A stretch of DNA of 44,725 nt, from the NCBI GenBank assembly GCA_910579225.1, contig CAJTTI010000019.1, forward strand, positions 5,008 through 49,732. The letters run 5' to 3'. A program made the position numbers and the translations under genes. Numbering within the stretch: the stretch's first letter is position 1; each line of letters opens with the position of its first letter. Below the pieces are notes generated by a model, which ran no database searches, had not been told where the DNA came from, and saw only the letters and a list, made by a program, of their open reading frames with translations. Positions 1-7,337 of this stretch are shown piece by piece. The DNA is from an uncultured Lachnospiraceae bacterium. Its GTDB lineage: Bacteria > Bacillota > Clostridia > Lachnospirales > Lachnospiraceae.

Positions 1-1
1 C

Positions 2-874
2 GGCGGACTGGCGAACCAGGCATTTCAATATATTTTCTGCAGATACTATGAACTGTCTCATCCAGGCGATGTGATTTATATGGACGACAGTTATTTTTCC
101 TTACATACCGTTCACAACGGCTACGAACTGGAACGGGTCTTCGGCATCAAAGCGCACATGCTAAGCGAATGCCTTACAAAAGATGTATGGGATTTTATGC
201 TCTCTGAAAAAGCCAACGGCAAAAGCATTCCGCAGATTCTGTGTGAAAACGGAATTGAAACTTATATGATCAGTGAAATAGAAAACTATGGCAACTTCAA
301 CCCGTTCAACGGAAAAGTATATCTGCTGCCAAGCAGACAATACCACCCCCAGATTCTGGATATATCCGGAAACGTCTATTATCACGGATACTGGATCAAT
401 CCTCACTGGTTTTATAAATACCGGCACATCCTTCTGGATGATTTCTGTTTTCCCGAAATCACGGACTCAAAAAACCTTGACTATGTGCAGAAAATTCTGG
501 GTTCCGACTCTCTGTCTGTCCATATCCGTCGCGGGGACTATGTCTCATTAGGCTGGGCAACTGCGCCTGATATCTATAAAGCATGTGCCGAAAAAATCCT
601 GTCAGAACTCCCCGGCAGCTGGCACCTCTTCGTCTTCTCCGATGATATTCCCTGGTGCCGGAAACATGCAAAAGAACTGGGGTTCGATCTTTTTGAACAT
701 ACAACTTACATTGAAGGAAATATGAAGGGTGAAAATTACCGCGATCTGCAGCTTATGAGCATGTGCAAAGCCATGATTCTTTCCAACAGCGCTTTTTGCT
801 ACCTTGCCGCTCTGTTAAACACCCGGAAAAAGCACATCATAAACCCTACAGACTGGGAAGTGCCTCTGTTATAA
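2..874 (+). CDS. Glycosyltransferase family 11 (alpha-1,2-fucosyltransferase-like), 5' end cut off by the window
   Basis: The frame is open from base 2. A GTG at 71 is internal, because the upstream codons read GGLANQAFQYIFCRYYEL, the usual GT11 N-terminus (GGLGNQMFQYA). Downstream, SVHIRRGDYVS is the HxRRGDY GDP-fucose-binding motif, and the LMSMCKAMILSNSAFCYLAALL region matches the C-terminal donor-site block. The family transfers fucose from GDP-fucose to galactose in the cytoplasm, usually for surface polysaccharide. At about 290 visible residues the protein is close to full family length, so only a few N-terminal residues are missing. It is one of four plus-strand features with their own signals in the window, and it converges on the iron operon. 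The acceptor sugar cannot be read from sequence. Confidence 0.88.
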   Translation, partial: GGLANQAFQYIFCRYYELSHPGDVIYMDDSYFSLHTVHNGYELERVFGIKAHMLSECLTKDVWDFMLSEKANGKSIPQILCENGIETYMISEIENYGNFNPFNGKVYLLPSRQYHPQILDISGNVYYHGYWINPHWFYKYRHILLDDFCFPEITDSKNLDYVQKILGSDSLSVHIRRGDYVSLGWATAPDIYKACAEKILSELPGSWHLFVFSDDIPWCRKHAKELGFDLFEHTTYIEGNMKGENYRDLQLMSMCKAMILSNSAFCYLAALLNTRKKHIINPTDWEVPLL

Positions 875-888
875 AAGATTTCCAAATT

Positions 889-928
889 ACAACCCTGCCC
901 GCACATTCAGCAGCACCGGCAGGGTTGT
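889..928. terminator. Inverted repeat between convergent genes, probable bidirectional terminator
   Basis: An 11-bp perfect stem, ACAACCCTGCC at 889-899 and GGCAGGGTTGT at 918-928, lies between the fucosyltransferase stop and the end of the feo operon. The plus-strand side is followed by a pyrimidine-rich tract (CTCCTTTCTTCC). The minus side has only AATTT. Termination is inferred from position and stem; neither side has a perfect U run. Confidence 0.6.
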
Positions 929-948
929 CTCCTTTCTTCCACATTCTG

Positions 949-1083
949 TTATCTTCTTTTACATCCAGAACAATTCCCACCGCATCCGCAACACGATTTT
1001 CCTTTTTTTAAATTCGTATATTTTCTCTGCAAAACCCATATGCTGTACCCGGTGATTACAGCTATGATAATAAATTCCCCCAT
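949..1083 (-). CDS. FeoB-associated Cys-rich membrane protein (44 aa)
   Basis: This short frame begins with ATG at 1083, eight bases after AGGAGG, and ends with TAA at 949. The product starts MGEFIIIAVITGYSIWVLQR, a single membrane segment. It continues with a basic stretch and a Cys-rich tail, SCCGCGGNCSGCKRR. This is the layout of the FeoB-associated Cys-rich protein family (PF12669), which typically follows feoB. The gene lies 33 bases after the feoB stop on the same strand, so it is probably co-transcribed. A role as a small Feo-complex partner or iron-handling peptide is inferred from family and context. Its size makes it easy to miss in routine annotation. An ATG three codons earlier is out of frame and too close to the ribosome binding site. 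Confidence 0.85.
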   Translation of the reverse strand: MGEFIIIAVITGYSIWVLQRKYTNLKKGKSCCGCGGNCSGCKRR

Positions 1084-1116
1084 TTTCCATGCCTCCTTAT
1101 GTAACTGTTATCATCT

Positions 1117-3171
1117 TTACATTACCCAGGACCCGATCTGAAAGATCAGAAACGCTGCCGCCCATGCAGTTGCCAGCTGAAACGCCGCCATGGCGCATGT
1201 CCATTTCCAACTTCCAGTCTCTCTTTTGATCGTGGCCACTGCCGCCATACAGGGCACATAGAGCAGGCAGAATACCATCAACGCATAAGCATTCAGCGCC
1301 CCAAAGCCCATACTTTCCAGCAGAGAGGAAAGATTCTCCATCCCTGCCCCTGTAGTTACATTGCCAATGCCGAACAGTACCGAACAGCTGGACACTACCA
1401 CTTCTTTGGCCGCCACTCCTGAGATCAGTGCAAGTACAATCTGCCAGTAACCAAGACCGATCGGTGCGAACACCGGCACCAGCACTTTTCCGATGACTGC
1501 GCCGAAGCTCTGGTCCATATCCGATGTAAATCCATGAAGCCCCAGATTCATCACCAGCCACATGACAATGGATGCCACAAAAATCGTTGTTCCCGCCTTG
1601 GACAGATAATCCTTGACCTTTTCCGACACATATACATAGATGGTATGGGCGTTGGGCGTCTTATACTCCGGCAGCTCTATCAGCAGCATATTGCTGTCCT
1701 TTTCTTTGTCCAGAAGCTTCAGCACATAGGCCGCCAGTATGGCGATCAGGAGCCCCAGTGCATACATGGAAAACGCCGCCGCCATGGCCCAGTCTCCAAA
1801 GAACAGTCCCGAGAACATAACGTAAATCGGAAGTCTTGCGCTGCAGGACATAAAGGGTGTGATCAGAATCGTTTTCATCCGATCCTTCCGGTTCTCCAAC
1901 ACCCTGGATGCCATGACAGCAGGCACTGTGCAGCCAAATCCCAGAAGCATGGGAAGAAACGCCCGCCCGGACAGTCCGATTCTGCCCATAACGCCATCCA
2001 TCACATAGGCAACTCTGGCCATATATCCGCTGTCCTCCAGAAAAGCCAGCGCCAGAAAAAGAATAAAAATGTTGGGCAGAAAGGTCAGGATTCCTCCCAC
2101 TCCGGCAAGAATACCGTCTGTAATCAGCGAAAGCAACATATCTCCTGCTCCCACAGACGACAGAGCAACCACAGATTCCTCCGTCAGCCAGTCCAAAGCC
2201 ACTTCAAAATACCCCTTCAGCCAGTCTCCTACCGTGAACGTCAGGAAAAAGACCAGGGCCATAATCAAAAGAAATACCGGAAGTCCAAGCACCGGATGGG
2301 TCAGGATCCGGTCTGTCCGATCTGTAGCTTCTGCTTTCCTGGCCCGATTTGCAACACACTCTGCAATCACTTCCTCAATAAATCCGAATTTCTGATTGAT
2401 AATCTCTTTTTCATAATCCTGGTCCAGTATATCGGACAGTTCCACCGGATATCGTTCCTTTAGTTCCTGATCATTTTCCAGTATCTTAATCGCATGCCAT
2501 CGAAGATTCTCAATCTCCGGATAAAGTTTCCGGAGACGTTCCCCAATCTCATCAATCTTGTCCTCAATCTCATCTGTATACACCATGGCATAGCGCTTAT
2601 GATGTTCCTCTGCATCTTTATGGTTGCTCGTTTCCGGATCATGGTGGTGGATAATCTTCTCACCCTGAGCCTTATCCTGGTGATGCGCCACCGTATGTAT
2701 CAGAATCTCCAACCCGGTCTTACGTCTTGCTGACACCGGTACACAGGGAATTCCCAGCATCTCCGGCAGACGATGGAGATCGATCTCCATCCCTCTCTCC
2801 TGCACGATATCCATCATATTCAGCGCCAGTACAACAGGCTTTCCGAGCTCGATCAGCTGCAGCGTCAGATACAGATTCCGCTCCAGTGCTGACGCATCCG
2901 CCACATCCACAATCACATCCACATCGTCGCTCAATATATACTGCCTGGTAACCGTCTCTTCCATTGTATAAGAAGTCAGGCTGTAAGTTCCTGGAAGATC
3001 CACCAGCCGATATGCTTCATCATGAAAGCGCATAGCCCCTTCCTTCTTCTCCACAGTCACCCCCGGCCAGTTCGCCACTTTCAGATTAGCCCCTGTATAT
3101 GCATTAAAAAGTGTTGTCTTTCCACAGTTCGGATTTCCCACAAATCCGATGGTCAGTTCTCTTGTACTCAT
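1117..3171 (-). CDS. feoB: Ferrous iron transport protein B
   Basis: This is the ferrous-iron transporter of the inner membrane, 684 aa, normal for the family. The N-terminal G domain has G1 (GNPNCGKTT, about residues 12-20), the WPGVTVEKKEG switch region, G3 (VDLPGT) and G4 (NMMD). A helical GDI spacer with a His/Asp/Glu-rich insert (HHHDPETSNHKDAEEHHKR, around 185-205) follows. The membrane part has the paired gate motifs, with GFGCTVPAVMASR and PFMSCSARLP in the first and GVAAKEVVVSS with CAMAAFQ in the second half. The start ATG overlaps the feoA stop (ATGA at 3168-3171), implying translational coupling. The His-rich insert in the spacer is a possible metal-binding patch, which is inference. 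The operon promoter carries a Fur box upstream of feoA. Confidence 0.97.
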   Translation of the reverse strand: MSTRELTIGFVGNPNCGKTTLFNAYTGANLKVANWPGVTVEKKEGAMRFHDEAYRLVDLPGTYSLTSYTMEETVTRQYILSDDVDVIVDVADASALERNLYLTLQLIELGKPVVLALNMMDIVQERGMEIDLHRLPEMLGIPCVPVSARRKTGLEILIHTVAHHQDKAQGEKIIHHHDPETSNHKDAEEHHKRYAMVYTDEIEDKIDEIGERLRKLYPEIENLRWHAIKILENDQELKERYPVELSDILDQDYEKEIINQKFGFIEEVIAECVANRARKAEATDRTDRILTHPVLGLPVFLLIMALVFFLTFTVGDWLKGYFEVALDWLTEESVVALSSVGAGDMLLSLITDGILAGVGGILTFLPNIFILFLALAFLEDSGYMARVAYVMDGVMGRIGLSGRAFLPMLLGFGCTVPAVMASRVLENRKDRMKTILITPFMSCSARLPIYVMFSGLFFGDWAMAAAFSMYALGLLIAILAAYVLKLLDKEKDSNMLLIELPEYKTPNAHTIYVYVSEKVKDYLSKAGTTIFVASIVMWLVMNLGLHGFTSDMDQSFGAVIGKVLVPVFAPIGLGYWQIVLALISGVAAKEVVVSSCSVLFGIGNVTTGAGMENLSSLLESMGFGALNAYALMVFCLLYVPCMAAVATIKRETGSWKWTCAMAAFQLATAWAAAFLIFQIGSWVM

Positions 3172-3401
3172 AATTCCTCCACTTCAATACATTCCGTGAT
3201 GCTTTGTCCAACAGCAAAACGCGTGCCGCGTATTTTCACAATCATGGCGCCTTTTTTCTTTCTTTCCACCACAGTAATCTTTGTTCCTTCCAGCATCCCC
3301 AGCACTTCCAGTCTTCGCTCTGTCTGTAGCGGAAGCTTCATATGTACCACTCGCAGAGTGCTTCCCTTTTTTCCTTCGTACAATTTCATAGTTTCCTCCA
3401 T
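3168..3401 (-). CDS. feoA: Ferrous iron transport protein A
   Basis: This is a small SH3-like cytosolic partner of FeoB. The sequence TLRVVHMKLPLQTERRLEVLGMLEGTKI is the FeoA core, followed by GAMIVKIRGTRFAVGQ. Two starts are possible. The first is ATG at 3401, 8 bases after GGAGG (77 aa). The second is ATG at 3389, giving MKLYEGKKG and lying 5 bases after a perfect GGAGG (73 aa). The second matches the family N-terminus better. The 3' end overlaps feoB by four bases. The leader from the predicted promoter is about 130 nt and carries no other frame. Confidence 0.93.
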   Translation of the reverse strand: MEETMKLYEGKKGSTLRVVHMKLPLQTERRLEVLGMLEGTKITVVERKKKGAMIVKIRGTRFAVGQSITECIEVEEL

Positions 3402-3535
3402 CTCTGCATCCTCCCTCTCATATCCACAGCACCGGACAAATCCTCTGCAGCAAATTACACGTTACCGCAACATATGCCTGTAAAGAGGGCTCCCTGTATC
3501 CAGGAAAAACATTCTGAAATTTTTCCGGATACAAA

Positions 3536-3564
3536 AATATAATGCAACTGATAATAATTATCAA
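3536..3564 (-). promoter_or_regulatory. feoA sigma-A promoter
   Basis: On the minus strand, -35 TTGATA (3559-3564), a 17-base spacer and -10 TATATT (3536-3541) match the consensus spacing. The promoter is covered by the Fur palindrome, so repression by steric block is expected. Confidence 0.75.
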
Positions 3565-3570
3565 TTGCAT
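3542..3570. promoter_or_regulatory. Fur box, extended palindrome
   Basis: The core TGATAATAATTATCA (3549-3563) is a perfect 7-1-7 inverted repeat, the classic Fur site. It is extended on both sides by ATGCAA/TTGCAT, so 28 of 29 positions are symmetric about base 3556 (one mismatched pair aside). It covers the -35 and spacer of the feoA promoter. A Fur-family gene lies in this window at 31334-31783 and is the natural candidate regulator. Confidence 0.9.
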
Positions 3571-3617
3571 TATATAGGATACCGGCTGTTTTTACAACCC
3601 CAAATAAATGATGTTCT

Positions 3618-4289
3618 CTACTCTGATGTTTTCACTGGCGTAATAGTTATGTTCGCGGCTTCAATCCCGGTCTTGCGTTTCACGATATCCTCAATCTGCG
3701 CCCTCTGAGAATCACTGACCTGTGTACTGCTGACTACTACGTCTGCACAGGAATCATTGATGCTGACTACCACTTCCTCAAATCCCTGAGCCACCAGCAG
3801 CGTCTCAGCCGCCAGTTCTTTTTCTGCCACATCTGTCATCTGCACCATCTCGTTGATGGCATTCTGCTTCTGCTCATCGGTTATGTTCGCACTGTTGATC
3901 AATTCCATCAACATCTCTTTATTTCTCGAACGGGTCTGTTCTCTTGTTACCTTCGCCTCTGAGACCAGGCCAACGCCCACTGTACTGTTGGCAAGAACTG
4001 TCTGCCCCACATTGTCTTCTGCCAGATCCACGTCTTCATCCAGACTTTCAATATCCGCATATTCCTCTGTCTGAGATTCTGCATAAATCTCTTCTGCAGA
4101 GATATCTTTTGCCACATCTTCGGCCTCCACATCTTCCACTGCTGAACTGTTTGCACTCAGCAGAGATTCATCCAGCCTGGTTCCCGAATAATTCAGATAC
4201 CCGGCCACTGCGATCATGGCTGCAAGGGCAGTGATGATCATCTGGTTCTTCTTAAATACTGGTTTTTTCAACTGATTGAACTGTTTCAC
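3618..4289 (-). CDS. spoIIIAH: Stage III sporulation protein AH
   Basis: This is the mother-cell half of the SpoIIQ-SpoIIIAH channel that links mother cell and forespore. At 223 aa it is a normal length. One membrane segment (about residues 18-35, MIITALAAMIAVAGYLNYSG) is followed by a long acidic, low-complexity linker. The C-terminal ring-building fold follows (from about residue 110: VTREQTRSRNKEMLMELINS through DVVVSSTQVSDSQRAQIEDIVKRKTG). It is the last gene of the spoIIIA operon. Its start overlaps the spoIIIAG stop by four bases. Confidence 0.95.
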   Translation of the reverse strand: MKQFNQLKKPVFKKNQMIITALAAMIAVAGYLNYSGTRLDESLLSANSSAVEDVEAEDVAKDISAEEIYAESQTEEYADIESLDEDVDLAEDNVGQTVLANSTVGVGLVSEAKVTREQTRSRNKEMLMELINSANITDEQKQNAINEMVQMTDVAEKELAAETLLVAQGFEEVVVSINDSCADVVVSSTQVSDSQRAQIEDIVKRKTGIEAANITITPVKTSE

Positions 4290-4816
4290 TTGTTTTCCTC
4301 CATTTTCATTATTTTAATTTTATGAGCGTCAATCCCAAATAATGCCTGTGCTGCCTCCAGAATCTCCTGTCTGATTCGGCTGTTCCCCCCACCCTGTGCG
4401 ATCACCAGTACCCCCTCTACTTCCGGATTCGTTTCAGAAGTCACATAAGGAATCCGCTCGCTGCTTCCATGTTCTTCATATATGGTCTTTTCATTACTTT
4501 CCTCAGTAGTTACCGAAAGATCTTTTTCCACCTGTTTTTCTCCGCTTCCTTTCCATGTTAACATCACTTGTACCTGTCCGACACCTTCCACATTTCTCAA
4601 AAGTTCTTCCAGTCTTTCCTCCATATGTCTGCCATAGTCTGTCTCTGAAGCTTCTGATTCCTCCGGCAGAACTTCTTCCGGCCCTTTTGCGCTTTCCTGC
4701 TTTTCCACAGGAACTGCAATGACAGCAAGAAGAAGCCCCAGAAGAATCAGGACTAAAAGCTGATCTTTTTTGGGCGGCCAGTATCTTTTCTTCATTTCCA
4801 TCCATTTTTCACTCAT
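4286..4816 (-). CDS. spoIIIAG: Stage III sporulation protein AG
   Basis: This is the component that forms a large ring in the intermembrane space of the engulfing sporangium. The 176-aa protein has an N-terminal membrane anchor (QLLVLILLGLLLAVIAVPV, about 18-36). A ring-building domain follows, with MEERLEELLRNVEGVGQVQVMLT and, after a beta-rich insert, PEVEGVLVIAQGGGNSRIRQEI. The start overlaps the spoIIIAF stop (ATGA). It is slightly shorter than the 229-aa Bacillus protein, but no domain appears to be missing. Confidence 0.94.
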   Translation of the reverse strand: MSEKWMEMKKRYWPPKKDQLLVLILLGLLLAVIAVPVEKQESAKGPEEVLPEESEASETDYGRHMEERLEELLRNVEGVGQVQVMLTWKGSGEKQVEKDLSVTTEESNEKTIYEEHGSSERIPYVTSETNPEVEGVLVIAQGGGNSRIRQEILEAAQALFGIDAHKIKIMKMEENK

Positions 4817-5046
4817 CGAAGAAGTTCCACCTCCTGCTCCAGCTCATACACCAGCGCCTCTGCATCCAACTGTTCCGCCAGCCGGAAGATCCGGAACACC
4901 GGCTGCAAAAGCAATAATACCAGTAACAGTCCCAGATAAAACCGGACGTATTTTTCATATATTTTTCCTGGAAGCAGGTTCAGAACCATCTGTTCCAGCA
5001 GATAAAAAATTGCCACATATCTCACCATATTCAATATTTCCTGCAT
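4813..5046 (-). CDS. spoIIIAF: Stage III sporulation protein AF, short form lacking the soluble domain
   Basis: Position between AE and AG, and the N-terminus MQEILNMVRYVAIFYLLEQMV, identify it as SpoIIIAF. It has two membrane segments (about 8-26 and 33-50) and a short acidic tail. At 77 aa it is under half the roughly 200 aa of the Bacillus protein, whose C-terminal soluble part is a ring-building domain. The stop overlaps the spoIIIAG start in ATGA coupling, and no continuation exists in another frame. It therefore looks like a genuine short form, not a sequencing frameshift. Confidence 0.85.
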   Translation of the reverse strand: MQEILNMVRYVAIFYLLEQMVLNLLPGKIYEKYVRFYLGLLLVLLLLQPVFRIFRLAEQLDAEALVYELEQEVELLR

Positions 5047-5049
5047 ATA

Positions 5050-6081
5050 CTAAAGCCCCGTCAGTGCAGTGATCAGTGCAATGGTCAGAAAAAACAGTAC
5101 CAGTATGGTAAATACTGCCTGAAACAACAGCTTTACCCCGTTCCCCATACCACTTAGGCATTCTGTAATCCGTTCATCTGATACCGGCTGAAGCACTGCT
5201 GCCAGTACATAATAAACAGTCATAATCACTGCCAGCTTCATTAACGGGACCATGCAGATTACAATCAGGACTACCAAAGCTGCTGCTCCAATTCCGTTTT
5301 TAATCAGCATGGCGGAACCAAACACCATATCCGTGACCGAGCTGCTGATATCCCCCACTCCAGGCACCATTTCCAGACCTTGGCTCACGGCCGTATTGCG
5401 AAAGGCATCTGCCGCCGGAGAGAGAACTCCCTGAATCAGATGAAATCCCATCACTGCTGCCAATGCTGCTTTCATACTCCACTCCACCACCATCTTTGTC
5501 AATTCTGTGAACCTGGTCAAACGCTCTTCTTTGGACAGATGATTGGCAAGGACCAGAAGTACATAGATTTCAATGCATGGAAGAACAAACAGTTCCATAA
5601 ACCATCGCACTCCTGAGATCAGCAGCAATACAAATTCGTAATAGATTCCTGCCGATGTAATATAAGAGGTAAAGGTCATAGCCAGAAAATAAGAGGGAGC
5701 CAATACTGTCATAAAATCCCTCATACGATCCATGACTTCTCCGGCAATTCCCATACAGCTTTGAAAAGACGTTATCAAAAGGAGGAACAGAATCATATAG
5801 ATCATACAAAAACTGATCTGAGAGACACTTTTGTTGTGAAATACATCTGCAAAATGAAGAAGAACTGCAGCGGCAACTGCTAGAATCAGAATATGTATCC
5901 ACAGCTGCTTCTGAACCAGCAATTCTTCCAGAAATATCTTCTGCAAAAGAAGTCCCATATTTTTCCAGGATACGATCTGCCCTCCCTTTACTCCCTCATC
6001 CACCATCTGCTGAAAATCCATTCCATTGCCGAGAATCTCGGTAAGCACCTGCTGAATCTCACTGAAATCAATTTCTTCCAT
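5050..6081 (-). CDS. spoIIIAE: Stage III sporulation protein AE
   Basis: This is the polytopic membrane core of the SpoIIIA complex, 343 aa from the chosen start, with about seven hydrophobic segments in the mother-cell membrane. Family landmarks are FADVFHNKSVSQISFCMIYM, an internal SVTDMVFGSAMLIKNGIGAAAL block, and the C-terminal PVSDERITECLSGMGNG. The start MEEIDF at 6081 follows GGGAGG by eight bases. An earlier in-frame ATG at 6126 would run into spoIIIAD and lacks such a site. The protein appears to start close to the mature N-terminus, without a clear signal peptide. Confidence 0.94.
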   Translation of the reverse strand: MEEIDFSEIQQVLTEILGNGMDFQQMVDEGVKGGQIVSWKNMGLLLQKIFLEELLVQKQLWIHILILAVAAAVLLHFADVFHNKSVSQISFCMIYMILFLLLITSFQSCMGIAGEVMDRMRDFMTVLAPSYFLAMTFTSYITSAGIYYEFVLLLISGVRWFMELFVLPCIEIYVLLVLANHLSKEERLTRFTELTKMVVEWSMKAALAAVMGFHLIQGVLSPAADAFRNTAVSQGLEMVPGVGDISSSVTDMVFGSAMLIKNGIGAAALVVLIVICMVPLMKLAVIMTVYYVLAAVLQPVSDERITECLSGMGNGVKLLFQAVFTILVLFFLTIALITALTGL

Positions 6082-6085
6082 TAAA

Positions 6086-6469
6086 TTAACCTCCCAGAAA
6101 CGTCTGAATGGTGTCAAGAAGTGCAATCAGTACAGGAATACTAACCGTCAGTACAGACAGTTTTCCAAAGATCTGGATCTGTCCTGCAATCGTCTGGTAT
6201 CCTGCATCCTTGCAGAGATCCGCTGCAAACTCTGCGATATAAGTAATTCCTATGATTTTCATCAATATTTTCATATATCCTGGTTTCAAAGGCAGACAGT
6301 CCTGAATGGCTTCCAGGCCCTCCAGAATCACCGCAAACTTTTCAGCCGCAAAAGAGAAAAGTAAAAGACTGATTCCCAGGCACAGATAAACCGAATAATC
6401 CGGCTTCAGGGCTTTCAGCTGAAGCGCCATCAGAATGCCTGCAATCCCAAAAAGTGCAACACGAAGCAT
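6086..6469 (-). CDS. spoIIIAD: Stage III sporulation protein AD
   Basis: This is a small membrane protein of the SpoIIIA complex, 127 aa, with about four hydrophobic segments. YLCLGISLLLFSFAAEKFAV and the MKILMKIIGITYIAEFAADL block, with DLCKDAGYQTIAGQI, are typical of SpoIIIAD. It belongs to the same CD1108-like superfamily as SpoIIIAC. Unlike in most spoIIIA operons, it is separated from spoIIIAC by 128 bases, almost all of them a structured repeat. The ribosome binding site AAAGGA is a fixed distance after the repeat end. Confidence 0.94.
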   Translation of the reverse strand: MLRVALFGIAGILMALQLKALKPDYSVYLCLGISLLLFSFAAEKFAVILEGLEAIQDCLPLKPGYMKILMKIIGITYIAEFAADLCKDAGYQTIAGQIQIFGKLSVLTVSIPVLIALLDTIQTFLGG

Positions 6470-6486
6470 TTGGTTTTCCTTTATTT

Positions 6487-6598
6487 AGTTCCGCTCCGGC
6501 CCCACAATCCCCATCATCTGGAAAGATTTCCCGACGCCTTGCGTCTGAAAATCCTTCCGGGCATTGTCCGGGCCTGCGCTGTTTATTTATAGTTCCGC
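6487..6598 (-). repeat. Structured intergenic repeat, copy 1 (spoIIIAC/spoIIIAD)
   Basis: One full unit, read on the minus strand, starts within the spoIIIAC stop region (TAG then CGGAACT) and ends GCGGAACT just before the spoIIIAD ribosome binding site. It folds as P1 GGCCC/GGGCC; P2 ACAAT/ATTGT with GCCC opposite GGGG, one mismatch; and P3 with ten consecutive pairs (GGAAGGATTT/AAATCTTTCC) plus GACGC/GCGTC closing an AAG loop. The same element occurs at 13556, 20215, 29245 and 35833. Confidence 0.88.
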
Positions 6599-6792
6599 TA
6601 CAGCATAAACAGCCGCTGCATAGTTTCAAACAATTCATATACATATGGAATGATCCAGAACAATACAAGCAAGAGTCCTGCAAGACTCATGAGAAAAGCC
6701 TGGTCTTCCCTGCCGCTGTGTTTCAGTACCTGTGAAAGCACAGAGACCAGAATTCCCACTGCAGCAATCTTAAATATTAATAGTTCACTCAT
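6598..6792 (-). CDS. spoIIIAC: Stage III sporulation protein AC
   Basis: This 64-aa membrane protein has two hydrophobic segments (LLIFKIAAVGILVSVLSQVL, then SLAGLLLVLFWIIPYVYEL). The HSGREDQAFLMSLAG loop between them is highly characteristic of SpoIIIAC. The length is normal. It lies 26 bases after spoIIIAB. Its stop codon borders the repeat that separates it from spoIIIAD. Confidence 0.94.
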   Translation of the reverse strand: MSELLIFKIAAVGILVSVLSQVLKHSGREDQAFLMSLAGLLLVLFWIIPYVYELFETMQRLFML

Positions 6793-6818
6793 ATCCGCTC
6801 CTGCTTTCCACCTTACTT

Positions 6819-7337
6819 TCAGAAGATAAGAATCACCAGAGCCGCCCCACTGAGCGCCCCTATATACCGATACAGCCTCCTCCTGCTATTTGCCGTCTCA
6901 GCAGCACATGCAGAAGCAATCTTCAGCTGTTCCAGATAATAGTCCAGTGTATTCACCTGCATCTCCACATCCAGGTACCCAAGCATATTTCCCAGATTCT
7001 GAAACTGTGCCAGCTCCTGTCGGCTGATATGAAGACCAGACAGATATTGCTCCTGATTCCTCCGCCAGATCTCTTCTGCCGTACTGCCCTTACGAAGCTC
7101 CAGTTCTTCCGCCGTATTCCGGAAAAAAACACCGAAAGGCGCAGGCGCGTTCACTGACAGGCGAAAGAATGCTTCCGCAAGGGGCTGATGCATATAACGA
7201 ATCTCGCCTCTCAGGGAAAGTATCAGTCTTTGAAGTTCCAAAAGCTCCTCATGCCTCAGATCCAGTTCTCTCGCCATCCACATGCCGATTCCCGTACTCC
7301 CTGCCAGTATGCACAACATACCAAAAAATCTCAGCAT
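6819..7337 (-). CDS. spoIIIAB: Stage III sporulation protein AB
   Basis: This 172-aa protein resembles type II secretion GspF-like membrane proteins. It has an N-terminal membrane segment (about 2-22, ending GIGMWMARELDLR), a helical cytosolic middle (LRLEELLELQRLILSLRGEIRYM-like pattern, with PLAEAFFRLS), and a C-terminal hydrophobic anchor (LYRYIGALSGAALVILIF). It overlaps the spoIIIAA 3' end by seven bases. It is the probable membrane partner of the SpoIIIAA ATPase. Confidence 0.94.
   Translation of the reverse strand: MLRFFGMLCILAGSTGIGMWMARELDLRHEELLELQRLILSLRGEIRYMHQPLAEAFFRLSVNAPAPFGVFFRNTAEELELRKGSTAEEIWRRNQEQYLSGLHISRQELAQFQNLGNMLGYLDVEMQVNTLDYYLEQLKIASACAAETANSRRRLYRYIGALSGAALVILIF

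Noticed and set aside
1534..2463. Long plus-strand frame antisense to feoB
   Set aside because: Shadow of feoB; Gln/His-rich translation without recognisable domains.
4770..5072. A frameshifted continuation of spoIIIAF
   Set aside because: No other frame here encodes the soluble ring-building domain, and the stop is coupled to the spoIIIAG start.
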